64,000 nucleotides of DNA from positions 177,954,501 to 178,018,500 of the forward strand of contig NC_135787.1 of NCBI RefSeq assembly GCF_051106095.1, in the 5' to 3' direction. Position numbers and translations under genes: made by a program. A model generated the notes under the pieces. It was not told where the DNA came from and did not search any database. It worked only from the letters and a program-made list of their open reading frames with translations. The DNA is from Pogona vitticeps. Its lineage: Eukaryota > Chordata > Lepidosauria > Squamata > Agamidae. This document shows positions 1-13,300 of the stretch, piece after piece. The first letter of the stretch is position 1. The number at the start of each line of letters is the position of its first letter.

Positions 1-54
1 CTCTGCAACACTTCAAATCCCCTTTCTTTTTTAGAATTATCTCTCTTTAAATCA

Positions 55-252
55 GTCTGCGAATAGATAAAAAAATAGGTACCACTACGGTGGAAAGATA
101 ACGGCGTTCCATGTCCAGTCGCGCTGGTTACATGACCACGGAAACTGTCTTCGGACAAAGGCTGGCTCTACGACTTGGAGACTGAGATGAGCACCGCGCC
201 CTAGAGTCGGACACGACTGGACTAAATGTCAAGGGGAACCTTGACCTTGACC
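55..252 (+). repeat. Sauria SINE, 3' part
   Basis: The stretch matches the remembered body of the squamate-specific Sauria SINE: a 'gataggtacc'-like start, the 'taacggcgttcc' block, 'ctgtcttcggacaaa', and the ending 'gtcaaggggaacc'. The tRNA-like 5' head is absent or too decayed to see. Sauria SINEs are restricted to squamates and are thought to be mobilised by BovB LINEs, which also occur in this window. Confidence 0.82.
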
Positions 253-254
253 AA

Positions 255-515
255 ATGGATTTTTGAAGGCAGCATTTTATTCTGTCTTTTACTGGTGTTT
301 TTAATATTGTTGTTCTTATGAGTTTTTAATATGATAGTTGTCTAATGCTTTTTAAATATTGTAATTTATAATGTAAATAGCCAAATAATAAATAACAAAC
401 AATAATTTATTGGCTTTTAATTTCGTTTCTTTTAAATACTAAGCCACCTTGGGGGTGTTTGGGAGGAAGGTGGCAAATAAATATTTTAAATCAATAAAAT
501 AAAGAAATAAGAAAA
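255..515 (+). repeat. L2-like LINE 3' end
   Basis: An AT-rich run of 'tttttaatattg' type is followed by 'aagccaccttgggggtg', then 'ggaaggtggcaaataaata' and A/T-rich simple sequence. This resembles the 3' end of the L2-clade LINE at 26740-26815 but is much more diverged. No coding part is visible. Confidence 0.5.
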
Positions 516-768
516 AATGGCAGTCTTGTTGGAGAACATTATATTCTGGCATCCTTGAATTCATTACAGAAAACATTTTTTAAAAATGTGTAGGATTTAA
601 AGCAAGTGTGAGCAAATCGTGGCTCTCTTCATGTTGAGGGACTGCCTCTCCCATCAGCCTTACTCGACGAGCCTATAGATACGACTTGGAGTTGCCATCC
701 AACCAGACTGACACGTTTTGCCTGTCCGGCTTTAAAGCAATTATTAGTTGGCTTCATCTCAATACACT

Positions 769-1015
769 CGTGGCGCAGTGGTTAAAACGCTGTACTGCAG
801 CTAAAACTGTGCTCACGACCTGGGGTTCAAATCCCAGGTAGCCGGCTCAAGGTTGACTCAGCCTTCCATCCTTCCGAGGTCGGTAAAATGAGTACCCAGC
901 TTGCTGGGGGGGCAATGTGTAGCCTGTATAATTAAAATTGTAAACCGCCCGGAGAGTGCTTGTAGCGCTATGGGGCGGTATACAAGTCCAATAAATAAAT
1001 AAATAAATAAATAAA
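769..1015 (+). repeat. tRNA-derived SINE with L2-type tail
   Basis: The 5' head is tRNA-like, with an A-box-like 'tggcgcagtggttaaa' and a B-box 'ggttcaaatcc'. The body ends in 'gtaaaccgcccggagag', 'ggggcggtatacaag' and an (AAAT)n tail. The tail closely resembles the 3' end of the L2-clade LINE ending near 26815. Related copies lie at 38371 and 40237. Confidence 0.85.
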
Positions 1016-1640
1016 GTAGAGAACAGCAGAACCACGATGAGTATTTAAAAATCACAAATAACCTTGCAATAGTTAAATTACACATTTTCCAACAATCACG
1101 ACGAAAGTAGGATAACAAAAGCTTCATGGGCAAAGAGATGGGTGGCGAGAGGCGAGGATCTGTCACCCTGGCCCAAGCATCCTCACTGCACTTGGATGAC
1201 CCCCCCCCCGGATGCTTTCTGTGTGACCGGATAGTTTCACTACAGAGGTCTGCTGCTGTATTAGAGACGCAGCTGAAGAGGGCACTCCGGGGACTCCTGG
1301 CTGTCCGCCAGAAACGGGAGCACCAGGGCAGTGAGCGGGAAGGCACGGAAAGATGCGCCCAGGACAGCAGCCGGACAGGATGGGGAGCAAAGGAAAAAAG
1401 AGGTCCGGAGCCGTGGGCAGTGCAACGATCCCCAAAGGCTCTCCATTCGGATGGACGCAGTCAAGGGAGCCCAAGTGAAAAGGGAGCCAGGGATCGCGGC
1501 CAGTACAGCTAGAGGGGTGGATCACAAGCCGCAGAGGGCCCCGATCCTGAGGAACCGGGACCCTTATGCGAGCCTCAGAGATGCAACGTGCAAGACTGCA
1601 GCAAAAGCACCTTTGCAGATTTCCTCCTTTCCCTTCCGAA
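1016..1640. other. Region upstream of the DDX11 promoter; one unexplained ORF
   Basis: This stretch becomes steadily richer in GC towards the promoter. No transposon was recognised in it. The only notable feature is a 128-codon open frame on the + strand at 1126-1512, listed separately. Confidence 0.4.
1126..1512 (+). other. Unrecognised 128-codon ORF upstream of DDX11
   Basis: The frame starts ATG at 1126 and ends TAG at 1510-1512. Its middle reads as a plausible amphipathic helix with a CxxC pair (CFLCDRIVSLQRS, then LETQLKRALRGLL), followed by a charged, low-complexity C-terminus. I do not recognise the family. It may be chance in GC-rich DNA, a decayed retrocopy, or an exon of an upstream gene. 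It is not part of the DDX11 reading frame. Confidence 0.18.
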
Positions 1641-1646
1641 GGAGAA

Positions 1647-1654
1647 TTTGGCGC
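1647..1654 (+). promoter_or_regulatory. E2F-type site (distal)
   Basis: TTTGGCGC matches the E2F consensus TTTSGCGC. It lies about 250 bp upstream of the proximal site. Occupancy is inferred only from the motif. Confidence 0.4.
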
Positions 1655-1687
1655 GCAGAACCCTAGCCTCTTCCTTTCTGCCTCCCG

Positions 1688-1746
1688 ATTGGCTCACGGG
1701 AGGCACGAAGCGAAACGCCCTCGCTTTCCCCAACCAATCGCATTGG
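1688..1746. promoter_or_regulatory. Cluster of three CCAAT (NF-Y) boxes
   Basis: ATTGG at 1688-1692 and 1742-1746 and CCAAT at 1734-1738 give three NF-Y-type boxes within 60 bp. Multiple CCAAT boxes near a TATA-less start are typical of cell-cycle promoters. Confidence 0.5.
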
Positions 1747-1856
1747 GTCGCGCCTCCTAAACGGAATATAATCTAAAAAACACCCACGGGAGGGAAGCGG
1801 GGGCGGGGGAGGAGAGAGTCGCTTTTTTCGTGCTGCTCGCGGGAAAAGAACGCCTA

Positions 1857-1864
1857 TGACGTCA
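1857..1864. promoter_or_regulatory. Palindromic CRE
   Basis: TGACGTCA is a perfect CREB/ATF site within CpG-rich promoter DNA, about 70 bp upstream of the candidate exon 1 donor. Confidence 0.5.
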
Positions 1865-1879
1865 GCGCGGAGGGAGGCG

Positions 1880-1932
1880 GGCCGAAGCTGCCGGGTCTCA
1901 CTTTGGCGCCTGGTTCGAAGGGACGCCATTCG
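1880..1932 (+). other. DDX11: Candidate non-coding exon 1 of DDX11
   Basis: The coding start lies just inside an exon with its own acceptor at 4174, so an upstream 5' UTR exon is required. The best donor near the promoter is CG|GTAACT at 1933. The 5' end is a guess. Confidence 0.38.
1902..1909 (+). promoter_or_regulatory. E2F-type site (proximal)
   Basis: TTTGGCGC lies about 25 bp upstream of the candidate exon 1 splice donor, so it sits at or within the inferred transcription start region. Confidence 0.45.
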
Positions 1933-2149
1933 GTAACTTGGGGTCTGTGAGGTGGTGGTGGGGGAGGGATGGTGGCTCGGGAGGGACAAGAAGGTGCGGG
2001 GTTGGTGGCGTTCGCGGGGCTCCTAAACGAGAAAGGGAGCGCTGGGATGGGATGAAACAGGGAGCTGAGGACCCAGTTTTGTCGTCTTTGCTCCGCCTCT
2101 CCTAGCAAGAAGTGGGGCTTAGCTGGAAGTTATTCAACGTGGGGATCTG

Positions 2150-3527
<1,378 letters not shown>

Positions 3528-3975
3528 CAGTGGTGCCCCGCTAGACGCTTACCCTGGTAAACGACAAAATCGCTTGATGATGACTTTTTTTGCGATTGCT
3601 ATTGTGATCACAAAACGGTGGTTCCTATGGGGGAAGTCTGCTTTACGTTGATTAGGTCCTTGCTTCGTGAACCGTTTGTTTGCAAAATGATGTTTTTCCG
3701 GCTTTGCAAAATGGCTTCCCTTCGCAAAATTGCTCCCCTCCATTCGCAAAATGGCTGTTTTCCAGACAGAAGCTTTGGAAGACAGCGATTTTAAACAGCT
3801 GATCGGCGGTTCTCTATGGCCGATCTTCGCTGGACGAGGAGGTATTTCCCCACTGGAAAGCATTAACCAGTTTTCAGTGCATTCCAATTGGGTTTTTTTT
3901 TTTTTGCATGACGACGATTTTGCTATGCAGCGATTTTAACAGAACGGATTATTGTCATCATGCGGGGCACCACTG
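3528..3975. mobile_element. Tigger/pogo-like MITE, family A copy 1
   Basis: The copy begins CAGTGGTGCCCCGC and ends GCGGGGCACCACTG, with flanking TA duplications at 3526-3527 and 3976-3977. The interior is made of 'cgcaaaatgg'-like short repeats and has no transposase. The TA target and CAGT ends fit non-autonomous Tc1/mariner-superfamily elements of the pogo/Tigger type. Intron 1. Confidence 0.85.
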
Positions 3976-4173
3976 TAATTTCAGATTACTGGAAAGGGTA
4001 ACATAGGCAATTGCTTATATGCTCCCTTACATTCATGTAATATTTTCTTTCAGAGACATGATGCCGATTACATCCTTCTAGCATGTCTCTATAGAAGGTT
4101 TCTTACCTGGTCAATGGAGAAATTATTCGTAATAATGTTTTGCACCATTCTGGATTTTTTTTTATCATTGCAG

Positions 4174-4320
4174 AAGATGGCTGGGGAGAGCCAAGAGAAG
4201 ACTAAAATGAAGTTTCCATTTCCTTATACACCATATGCCATTCAAGAAGAATTCATGGCTAAACTTTATGAAGTTCTGGAAACTGGAAAGATTGGCATAT
4301 TTGAGAGCCCAACTGGCACA
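4174..4320 (+). CDS. DDX11: DDX11 exon 2 (start codon)
   Basis: Acceptor ttgCAG precedes 4174; ATG is at 4177-4179, after three UTR bases. It encodes residues 1-48, including the Q motif ([12 protein letters not shown]23) and ends inside Walker A at SPTGT. Donor GTAAGT, phase 0. The in-frame upstream ATGs near 4114 lie in the intron. Confidence 0.95.
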
Positions 4321-7300
4321 GTAAGTTACAGTAGCCAAAATCTTAATGAGTTTTTATGCTGGTGCAGTATAATTATCATAAATCTCGTGAGCAAATTGCT
4401 GAAAATGAACTTACAATAATGAGATTTATGCCAGCTGCATTATTCCAGGGGGTGTAACTAATAAAATTTTGTCTGTTACATTTTATTTAAAACATATGCC
4501 CTGCTTTTCTGCCTTTCAAGGTGGCCAGATAATCCAGGGTGGGCATTATTCCAAGAACTACCAATGTTTGTGAACAAAGGAAAATATGCACTGCTGTGCA
4601 GAGAAGGGTTTATGGATGTAATGGAAATCGGAGGATAGGAGAAGGACAGTAAGGGAGGGGGAAAATAGTGGTTGGTTTGCCACTTGGCAAACCAGTATTT
4701 CCCATCTGCTTTGTGGCAATTGCTGTTCTGCAACAGCCAGTGAGGAGATGGCTTGTCAGAAATTGCTGAATTATAAACAATTTCAAGGCTTTTGTATTTA
4801 TTTTAGCAACCTATCTAGCGTCCTTGAATAAGCACCTGTGTCTGTCTCTGTGTGTTTTAAACACTCTCCTCCTCCTCCTCAGGGGAAATCTTTGAGTCTT
4901 ATTTGTGGAGCCCTTTCATGGCTCCGAGATTTTGAAGAGAAGAAGAAGCAAGAGGAAGCCCAGCTGCTGGCAGCTGAAATTAATGAAAAGGATACAAAGG
5001 GGCAGCTTAAGCAGGACAGCACAGCATCTGTAGCCAGCCAGCCGTCCACAGGAGATCCAGATTGGATAACTCAGTTTGTGCAGAAGAAAGAAGAACGAGA
5101 AATGACACAGAGGCTGAAGGTAGAAATTATGGCTTGTTGAGCAGAGTGAGATTGATCGAGTTGGCAAATTCTGAGTTGTAAATAATAAAAAAAGAGTTTG
5201 TTACTCACACTATCACCCCCATATAGCGTTCTCTTTCCACTAGGTCCATTTACCCTACTGTCCATGATTAGACCTGCTGTCCTTGGAAACCTGGGATGGG
5301 TCACATGTCCCTCTTCCCAGCAGACTCTTTGGAACTTTTATAGAAGCAGGGGCTGGGATTGTTTCATAGCAGCACCATGAGCTATATATACAAACATCAA
5401 ACTAGGGGTTGGCAACTTGTGGCTTTTCAGATGCAGTACAGTAGTAATAGCTCACATAGCCAATGGTGAGGGACGATGGCCACTGCATTCTAACAGTATT
5501 GCTGTACTTCTGCCCTAAACTTTGTGCTGCTATTTTGTTCTTGTCTGTTGGGTATGTTGGTAAACATAATGTCAACAAGATGTTAAGGTAAAGGTACATC
5601 TAGTGGAATTTTTCAAACCAGGTTCTTCATAGTTTGCATGGCTGTTTTATGAACTGTTGCAAGTAATGGGGATTAGAAATGTGTATAATTTATGAAAAAA
5701 CTAAAATGGGCACAGAAGCGGCATCTTGCTGCTTGCATGCTGGGTCTGAGAGCTTGCATGTTTTGAGTTTTACCTAATACTGGTCAATTTTTAGGAAGAA
5801 CAGATCCGGAGGAAGAAGCGAGAAGAACAACTGGAACAAATTCGCCGTAATGTGCAGCTGAAACACGCATCTAAAAGAAAGGTTCGCTCTCCTGGATACC
5901 AGAGGCCTGTTCTTTAGTCGCTAAAGAGTCAGGGCAAGCAGTGGGGGCATGCAACGTGGTTGCCATTAGATGTACCAAAGTGATTGCTACAGGTGGCGCA
6001 TGCTAGGGCACCCTGTGAGTGGAGATGGCGTTGTCTATGTGCTTCTATATGCACATGCTCAAAGAATTGGGCATGTTTAGCCTTGAGAAAAGAAGACTGA
6101 GGGGTGATGTGATAGCACTTTTCAAATATTTGAAAGGCTGTCATACAGAGGAGGGGCAGGATCTGTTCTCGATCATTCCAGAGCGCAGGACACAGACCAA
6201 TGGGCTCAAGTTAAAGGAAGCCAGATTTCGGTTGAATATCAGGGAAAAACTTCCTAACTATTAGAGCAGTATGACAGTGGAGCCAGTTACCTCGGCAGTT
6301 GGTGAGTGCTTGAACACTGGAGGCATTCAAGAAGAGCCTAGATAATCACCCGGCAGATATGCTTTGATTGTATTCCTGCACTGAGCAGGGGGTTGGACTT
6401 GATGGCCTTGTAGGCACCTTTCCAACTTCACTTTTCTATGATTCTATGCTGTCTGAGAAGGAAGAGGCAGGCAGTGTCAGGGTAACTGGTTCCTCTTAAA
6501 ATTGGCTTCTTTTGCTTCCTTTTATTTTGAGTTGGGCGATGCACTTGGGAGTCAAGGAAAATGAGAGGTGGGACAATGTCCAGAGACATTTGCTGGCACC
6601 ATAATTTCAGGTGATTTCTTTACACATAAACATCCCGTTCTACCTGGGCTCCAAGAGGACTCCAAGGAGCTGTGAAAATGTACCATAATCAAATTATCTG
6701 ACAAGAGCTGACTGCCATGTGACTACAGTACTTCCTTCTTCCATCTCTAATAGTTTATGTGTGGAGAAGCAAGAGAAGTATGGTCACCTGTGAGGTGGGT
6801 GATTTCCTTTCCAAGGCTGAGTCTGTATGGTGGAGGTAGTGGCAGGAGGCAACGTCTTTCCCACTTCATGTGTGGAAGAGTCTGGGCGGTTGTTGATAAC
6901 GAGAACTGGACTCTCTCCCCTTTGCAAGCACACACTTGCTGTCCTTTTGCAAGCAGGCAAAGACCTTTCTCTTCAGGCCTGAGTGACTGAAAATCAGTTC
7001 CGAATGGCTGAGACATTGGCCAAAATCCAGTTCCTTAGTATACTGTGCTAATGTCACAGAGTAGGCCCACTTGAATCAGTGGTGTTTATGGGGGAGTCAC
7101 CAAATCCCATCGATTCAACAGTCCTACTCTAGTGCAATCATGCAAAGCCAGAGAAGTTTGCTCTCAAGCCATTCCTTGTAAGAGTGGGGGAGTCATTGGT
7201 TAGTGGCTTCAAGTCCCAGCTCATGGCCAGAGGCAATGTATTGTGGGACTTCAGTCCCAAACAGCAGCAGGACCAGTGTTTCTCCACTCTTGTCTTAAAG

Positions 7301-10300
7301 GTTCCCGGCCTTTTCCAGGTCACAACCCCCTTCTATAGTAGCCCATGACTCCTGTGTTTACGTTAAGTCTCTGAAGAGATAACTTTGCCCCATTTTAATG
7401 GGGCAAAGTTATTCCTTCAGAGAAAGTAGAGGCTTTTTTTCTCCCCCCAAGGGCTTGTTTCTTGTGCATACACATACACACTAACTTTAATATCTGGCGC
7501 CAGAAGGTCAAGGAAGAAATGATTCAACAAGGGCTACAACATGATCTCCAGATTGGGAAATGTAGGGAACGATGAACTAACTAGCTAACCTCTGACGCAT
7601 GACCATTCTATTCTCTTTCTTTCAGAGAGCTGAGGAGGAAGAGATGGAACATCTGCTCCAACTCAGTAAAGAGATTTTGTCGAAACCGGGAGAGTTGGGA
7701 CCTTCGGAGCCATCGGATCAGAGCGAAGAAGATCTGATCCTTGCAGAGTATGAAAGCGATGAGGAGAAGAAAGGGAGAAGCAGGTAAGAATGTCCCTAAT
7801 ACCACACCATGTTTGAGTGAGAAATTAAAATCGTTGCTCGAGAGAATTGGCATCCTATTCCTTGGGGTTTTCCCAGAGAATCGGTCTTCCTGGAAGCGGA
7901 TGGCATGCAATGCCCTGGCTTAACCCTTGGGGCTGAGCTAGATTGGAGTCAGCAACAGGAAGCCCAGGGGATTTTAAAAAATGGCCTTCCTTTAGAGAAG
8001 TTTAGACCCAGAAATCAAACATGGGAGTGGATGAGGAGCCTCTGTTTCCATGAGACTTGGCACCAGCTGTCTAGGGAGCGGGGCTTGGGGCCTTGCCTTT
8101 GTAAAGCAGCTGCCTGGCAAATAAATTTTCTGCTTAGTTGCTCTACATTGGTTCGTGGGTTCCGACAAAGTACCTTGAGGCTGATGGGATTGCAAGGCTG
8201 GTAATAAATTAAAGAACAGGAGTTCCAGTTTTATGCCAAAAGCAGCTCTTTTCAATTTGCCTTTTGAGAGTAGAGAAAAAGGAGCAAGGGCAGCTTAATC
8301 TGGAATTTTTAAAACAAGATAATAGTCTGCCTCCATGTATCTTCTTGATATCAAATAGTTTAAAGGAGCTGGGGGAGCACATTCTCCATGTTTGAGTGCC
8401 CCTGGGGAATAAAAATATGGTTCTTGTCAGTGCTGGTAATCCTACCCCTTCCTTGAATAATTCTAAAAACGTGGACATCCAGGACTGTTGTCCCATCAAA
8501 ACTGCAAGTTTGTACTGATTTCTCTGCACAAAGAATGCTTTCGGAAGTGGCTTGGGAACCTTTTTTCTGTCTCTTAAGAGGCTTGGAAACAAACTTATAG
8601 TGCTTACCAATCAGCATAACATATTTTAATCAACTGTTGAGAGGCTAGCAGATTGTATTTCCCTGCAATCTGAAGAACTGGAAACTTCACATTTTTGTGA
8701 TCAAAGCAGAATTGCAGGCTCTTTTTTTAAAAAAGTCTTCATTTTATTTTGTGTTATTACTTATATCCTACCTTTCTCCTGGCGAGGAGCAAAGGCAACT
8801 TACAATATTGAAACTGGCAACATTAAACACTAACAATACAATAAAATTTTGCCATATTAAAAAGCAAGTCTTCTATCAAATTGGAAGTGGAATAAAGATG
8901 GATCATTCTGTCACTCTGCACTGGCCTTCTTACTCTCCTATGTTGATTTTCTGGTCACCCATGGTGCCTAAGCGTGTTCTGAAATACAAGGTTACTCTAA
9001 CATCATTCAGCATTTGAAAAACCTTGTGCCAAGCCAGAATGAGACAAGAATAGATCATTTCAGATCATGATCATTAAAAGTGGACTTGAAGGACTTGGTT
9101 GTCGTCGTGGGCTTTTGAAAAACATTATTAAATCCATAGCAATAATCTTTCCCACGGAAAAAGTCAGAATATAGATACTTTTCCTCATGGGGATGTGACA
9201 TCTCAGGCACGATTCGCTGTGGGTGTGGCATCTTCTTATTGACATGTAGATATTGCAGGTCTCTGTAACATAAATGTTTGGTTCCGGGAATGTTTTTTGG
9301 CCCATCCCTCTTTTGAAACATCAAGCAAGCAAATCTGGAATGGGAAGAAGTAAATCTGGAATGGGAGGAACATGCGAAACCTACTCATCTAGATATGTTG
9401 GTCTGCAACTCCCATAATCCATCAACCAGCATAGCTGTGGTCCACTGCCTGTGAAGGAAAGCTGTCTTTACACGACTGATGCTTTCACTTTGTTCGTCTT
9501 CCAATGAGGATATGGGGGGCTGGGAAGGTTACTAAGAAGAGAACCACCTTTCTGTTTTCTCCCTTTAGGTTAAATGAAGCAGACGGAGAAGAAGATGCCG
9601 ATATAGAGGAGGAGCATGTGACCAAGGTAAGGCTTCATAGGGTGTCTGCTTCTGTTGCCAGCAAGTGTTCCTAGAGCCACCTGGCAAAATGTTTTGAAAA
9701 TCTTGGGTGAATCCCAGCCATCTTCTCAGAGGCTTTGCCTCATTTGCTGATATCCAGTCCAGCTTGATGGAAAAATATGTCTCCCTTCTCCAAAGAGTGC
9801 TTCAATGGTGCTTAAGGGAAGTCTTCACCAGCCTGATGATCAGGGATGATGGGATCTGAATACATCTTGTACAGTGCTATGCTGGGGAAGGCCTAGTGAG
9901 GTGAAGTTCTGTATTTGTTGAACAGGCCCTGGAATAGCTAGTTACTGGCTGACAACCAGTAATAAGTCTCAGTTGGAGTAGACCAATGAAATCAGTTTTA
10001 TGGAGGAGTTTGACTCATCAGCTCTCTCTTGACTCAATATAGTTAAAGTCACTACTTTATTTGTGGCTTCCTACTAGATTTCAGCCATTGTATTTTATTT
10101 TATAATTTGTAATTTTAGATACAGTGGTGCCTCGCACAACGATTGCTTCATACAACGACGAATTCACACAGCGATGGGTTTCTTTGAGGAATTTCCCCCA
10201 TCGTTTAACGGTGTTCTCTGTGGGGGAATTTCACTCAACGATGTCCCTTTTTCGCTCCTGTAAAAGTGTCTTAAAGTGTTAGAAACCTGTTTTAAATGCT

Positions 10301-13300
10301 TGCAATCGTTAGCCCACCTCCTGAACCCTATGCAAACTTAATTTGGTGTTGTTCTGAGTCATCGTTAATTTTTGGTGATTTTTTTTATTCTCCATTGAAA
10401 GCCTTTGAACTTCACAAAGCCATTGAAATGCATTGAGTCGGCTTCAATGCATTTCAATTGGGGAACCGGGTTTCACTCAACGATGTTTCCTATGGCGATT
10501 TTCGCTTAAGGACGGCAATCCGTTCCAATTGGAACGAATTAACCAGTTTTCAATGCATTCCTATAGGAAATGGTGTTTCGCAGAACGATGGTTTCACACA
10601 GCGATGAATTTTTTGGAACCAATTAACATCGTTGTGCGAGGCACCACTGTATTTGTCATTTATGGTTTTAACTGTGTATTTTTTGTGTAGTTTGCTTGCC
10701 ATCCAAACCATTTACAAAGGAGGGTGATAGTAATATTATCAGTAATAGAAAGAATAATAATAAAAATAGTGATGATGATGAAGATGATGATGAATATTGA
10801 TAAAGGGGGGGAGTGCAGATCCTCCGTTGATGGGACATCCAGATAAGCTCCTGCATGAAAGGGTCTCTGGTCTTGACTTCTCCTTCTCCTTTGGCTGTTT
10901 CTCTTTCTCAGATTTACTATTGCAGCAGAACACATTCCCAGCTGGCCCAGTTTGTGCATGAGGTTCAGAAGAGCCCTTTTGGCAAGGAGACACGGCTGGT
11001 GTCCTTGGGGTCTAGACAGGTAAGCACACACCTCTTGTATTCCTTGATGGACCTGGCTTGTTACTGAAATTTCCCACGGGGCAGAACAAGACATGAGACT
11101 ATAGCGCAGGAGTTCCCAAATGTGCGCTGTGGCACCTGAGGGTGCTGCCAAACTCAGCGAGGGGCACTGTGGAACCTCTCTCTGTCTTTTCGCTGAGTCT
11201 GCTGCCCCGGATGCTGCTTTTCTGGCTCCTTCGCACTCCTTCAGTTCCATATATGTCCCATTTACTGTATTTTTCCATTATAAGATGCTGTTGCTTAGTT
11301 GTTAAGTCGTGTCTGATTCTTTGTGTCCCCATGGACCAGAGCACGCCAGGCCCTCCTGTCTTCCACTGCCTCCTGGAAGGGGAGGTATAAGATGCTACTT
11401 TTTCTTAAAATCATTACACTAAAAATTGAAGGGTGTCTTTTACATGAAAGTACGTTGAAGAGAGAACAAAATGGCCCATACCTTGCCTGTGTAAACAGGC
11501 TTCCTTCAATCACGAGGCTTAGCTTCCTACAGTCAGGAGACTTAGCTTCCTCCAATCACAAGCCTTATGGAACTGACGTCAGCTGATGCTGAACAAGCCA
11601 ATTGGAACACACCTCGTTGGCGGTGGAGCCTGTAGGCTCAAATTCAACAGGGACTCGTAACGTCCAAGCGTTCTGAGCCCAGAGGTTGAATACTCAAAGC
11701 TAAGTTAAGATTTCTTAATTTATGGGTTAGAAAAGTATGTATGGGGTGACCTATAAACGGAGGCGTCTTATAAGCAGAAAAATACGGTAACTTACATTGC
11801 ACAAGGTGTCTTGCAATCAAATGTAACACAATGTAAGTTAAATGGTGCATACATTTAACTTATAATAATGACAATCATGGTAATAATAACAGCAACAATA
11901 GCAGTAATAATATCACCTACACATTTTAAGGATTGACCCCTAATGCTGAGAAATCAGAAGTGCAATATATTAATAACAATAACAAACCAGCAACAATGAA
12001 ACAGTACTAATAACCACTGCCTGCTTCTGCCTGCCAATCTCTCTCAGAACCTTTGTGTGAATGAAGAGGTACGGACCCTGGGAGCTGTCCAGATCATCAA
12101 TGATCGCTGCATGGAGATGCAGAAGAATAAGCATGGTACAGTACGGGAGTTGAGTTTCATAGCTAGTTGCCAGGGATAGCAGTTTAAATGGTGTGGGTGC
12201 ACAGTCGTAAAAGCTTTGCACATTCCAGTGACAGTTGCTCTATTATTTTTGTAAACAGCGACTGGCGAGTATGGAGACCTGTAAAAACACGTTGCAATGT
12301 AAACTCACATTCAGGGTACCAGCCAGCCCCCTCTTCTAGAGTGGACCATTCCATTTTCCTTCCCTTGTCTGACTTTCTCTTCAAGCCACAGTCAACCTAT
12401 GTCTATTGATTATGCTCTTTCCTCATTGGGCTGTTTTTAACTCTTTAGGGCTTTGTCCTGAAGTTTTTCGTACACATTTGGATTTGCATAAATCTTTGAA
12501 TTTGCATAATCCATGCTGGTGCCTTCGTAACATATGGCTGTTGCCATTTTGGCTATGTAAAGATGCATGTCCAGAAAGTTAGTCTACTATTAAAATATAA
12601 CTATGACTGAATATACACTGTGTTTTCTTGAAGGAGTTCACTTTGGTGTACATGTCTCACCTGTTCCATTTATCCTAAGAACAACCCTTTAAGGTAGGCT
12701 AGGTTGAGTGATAGGTTCAGGGTCACCCCGTGAATTTCACAGCAAGAAGAGATTTGAACTTTATCTTCCTGATTCAAGTCCAGTACAATGGAGGCTTGGT
12801 AACAGCTTAAATCACACATTTTAAAGAAATGTACACTAGAACTAAAAAGTTCTTCTGTTGATGGAGACTCTCTGCAAGCTGGCCAGGAAAAATAAGGAAT
12901 ATTGTATTTCAGACTGAGTAAAGTATTTTGACAATTGCTCCTATCCATGCAAATCTTGCAGGGCTCTTAAAATAATTTGCTGAAGATTCAGTTTATGTTC
13001 ATCTGCAGCTGGATGAATGTGAGGAACAGAAGCTTCTCTAGCAATGACAAGGAAATTACCAAACGCTCTGTCCAAAGAAAAAGGAAAGAGTCCTGCTTGC
13101 TATTCTCCCCCCCCCCCATGTTCTTGCTGTTTTTACTGGATTTTAAAATTATTCATCTTTTGATGTCTTTATTTAGGCTTTACATTGGATCTTGCATCGT
13201 TGGCTGCTTCTAATACTTATTAGAAAGGGAAATATAAATAAATATTGTTTTGTTTATCTTCTTTTCCAGCAACTATCTTAAATTAGATTGGAGGACAGAC

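Larger units (their letters stand above)
1640..1935 (+). promoter_or_regulatory. DDX11: DDX11 promoter, CpG-rich and TATA-less
   Basis: GC-rich, CpG-containing DNA upstream of the gene contains two E2F-type sites (1647-1654, 1902-1909), three CCAAT/ATTGG boxes (1688-1692, 1734-1738, 1742-1746), a GC box (GGGCGGGG, 1801-1808) and a palindromic CRE (TGACGTCA, 1857-1864). There is no convincing TATA box. This composition fits a proliferation-linked housekeeping promoter, as expected for a helicase acting in S phase. The transcription start is inferred to lie near 1870-1930. Confidence 0.65.

Noticed and set aside
769-842. tRNA gene
   Set aside because: Head of a SINE with an L2-type tail; the cloverleaf is poor.
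4114-4176. Upstream in-frame ATG (4114) as the DDX11 start
   Set aside because: It lies in intron sequence before a good acceptor at 4171-4173; the ATG at 4177 matches the human start of the N-terminus.
10660-11250. 196-codon minus-strand ORF
   Set aside because: It overlaps DDX11 exon 7 on the opposite strand, reads through simple repeats and resembles no known protein.
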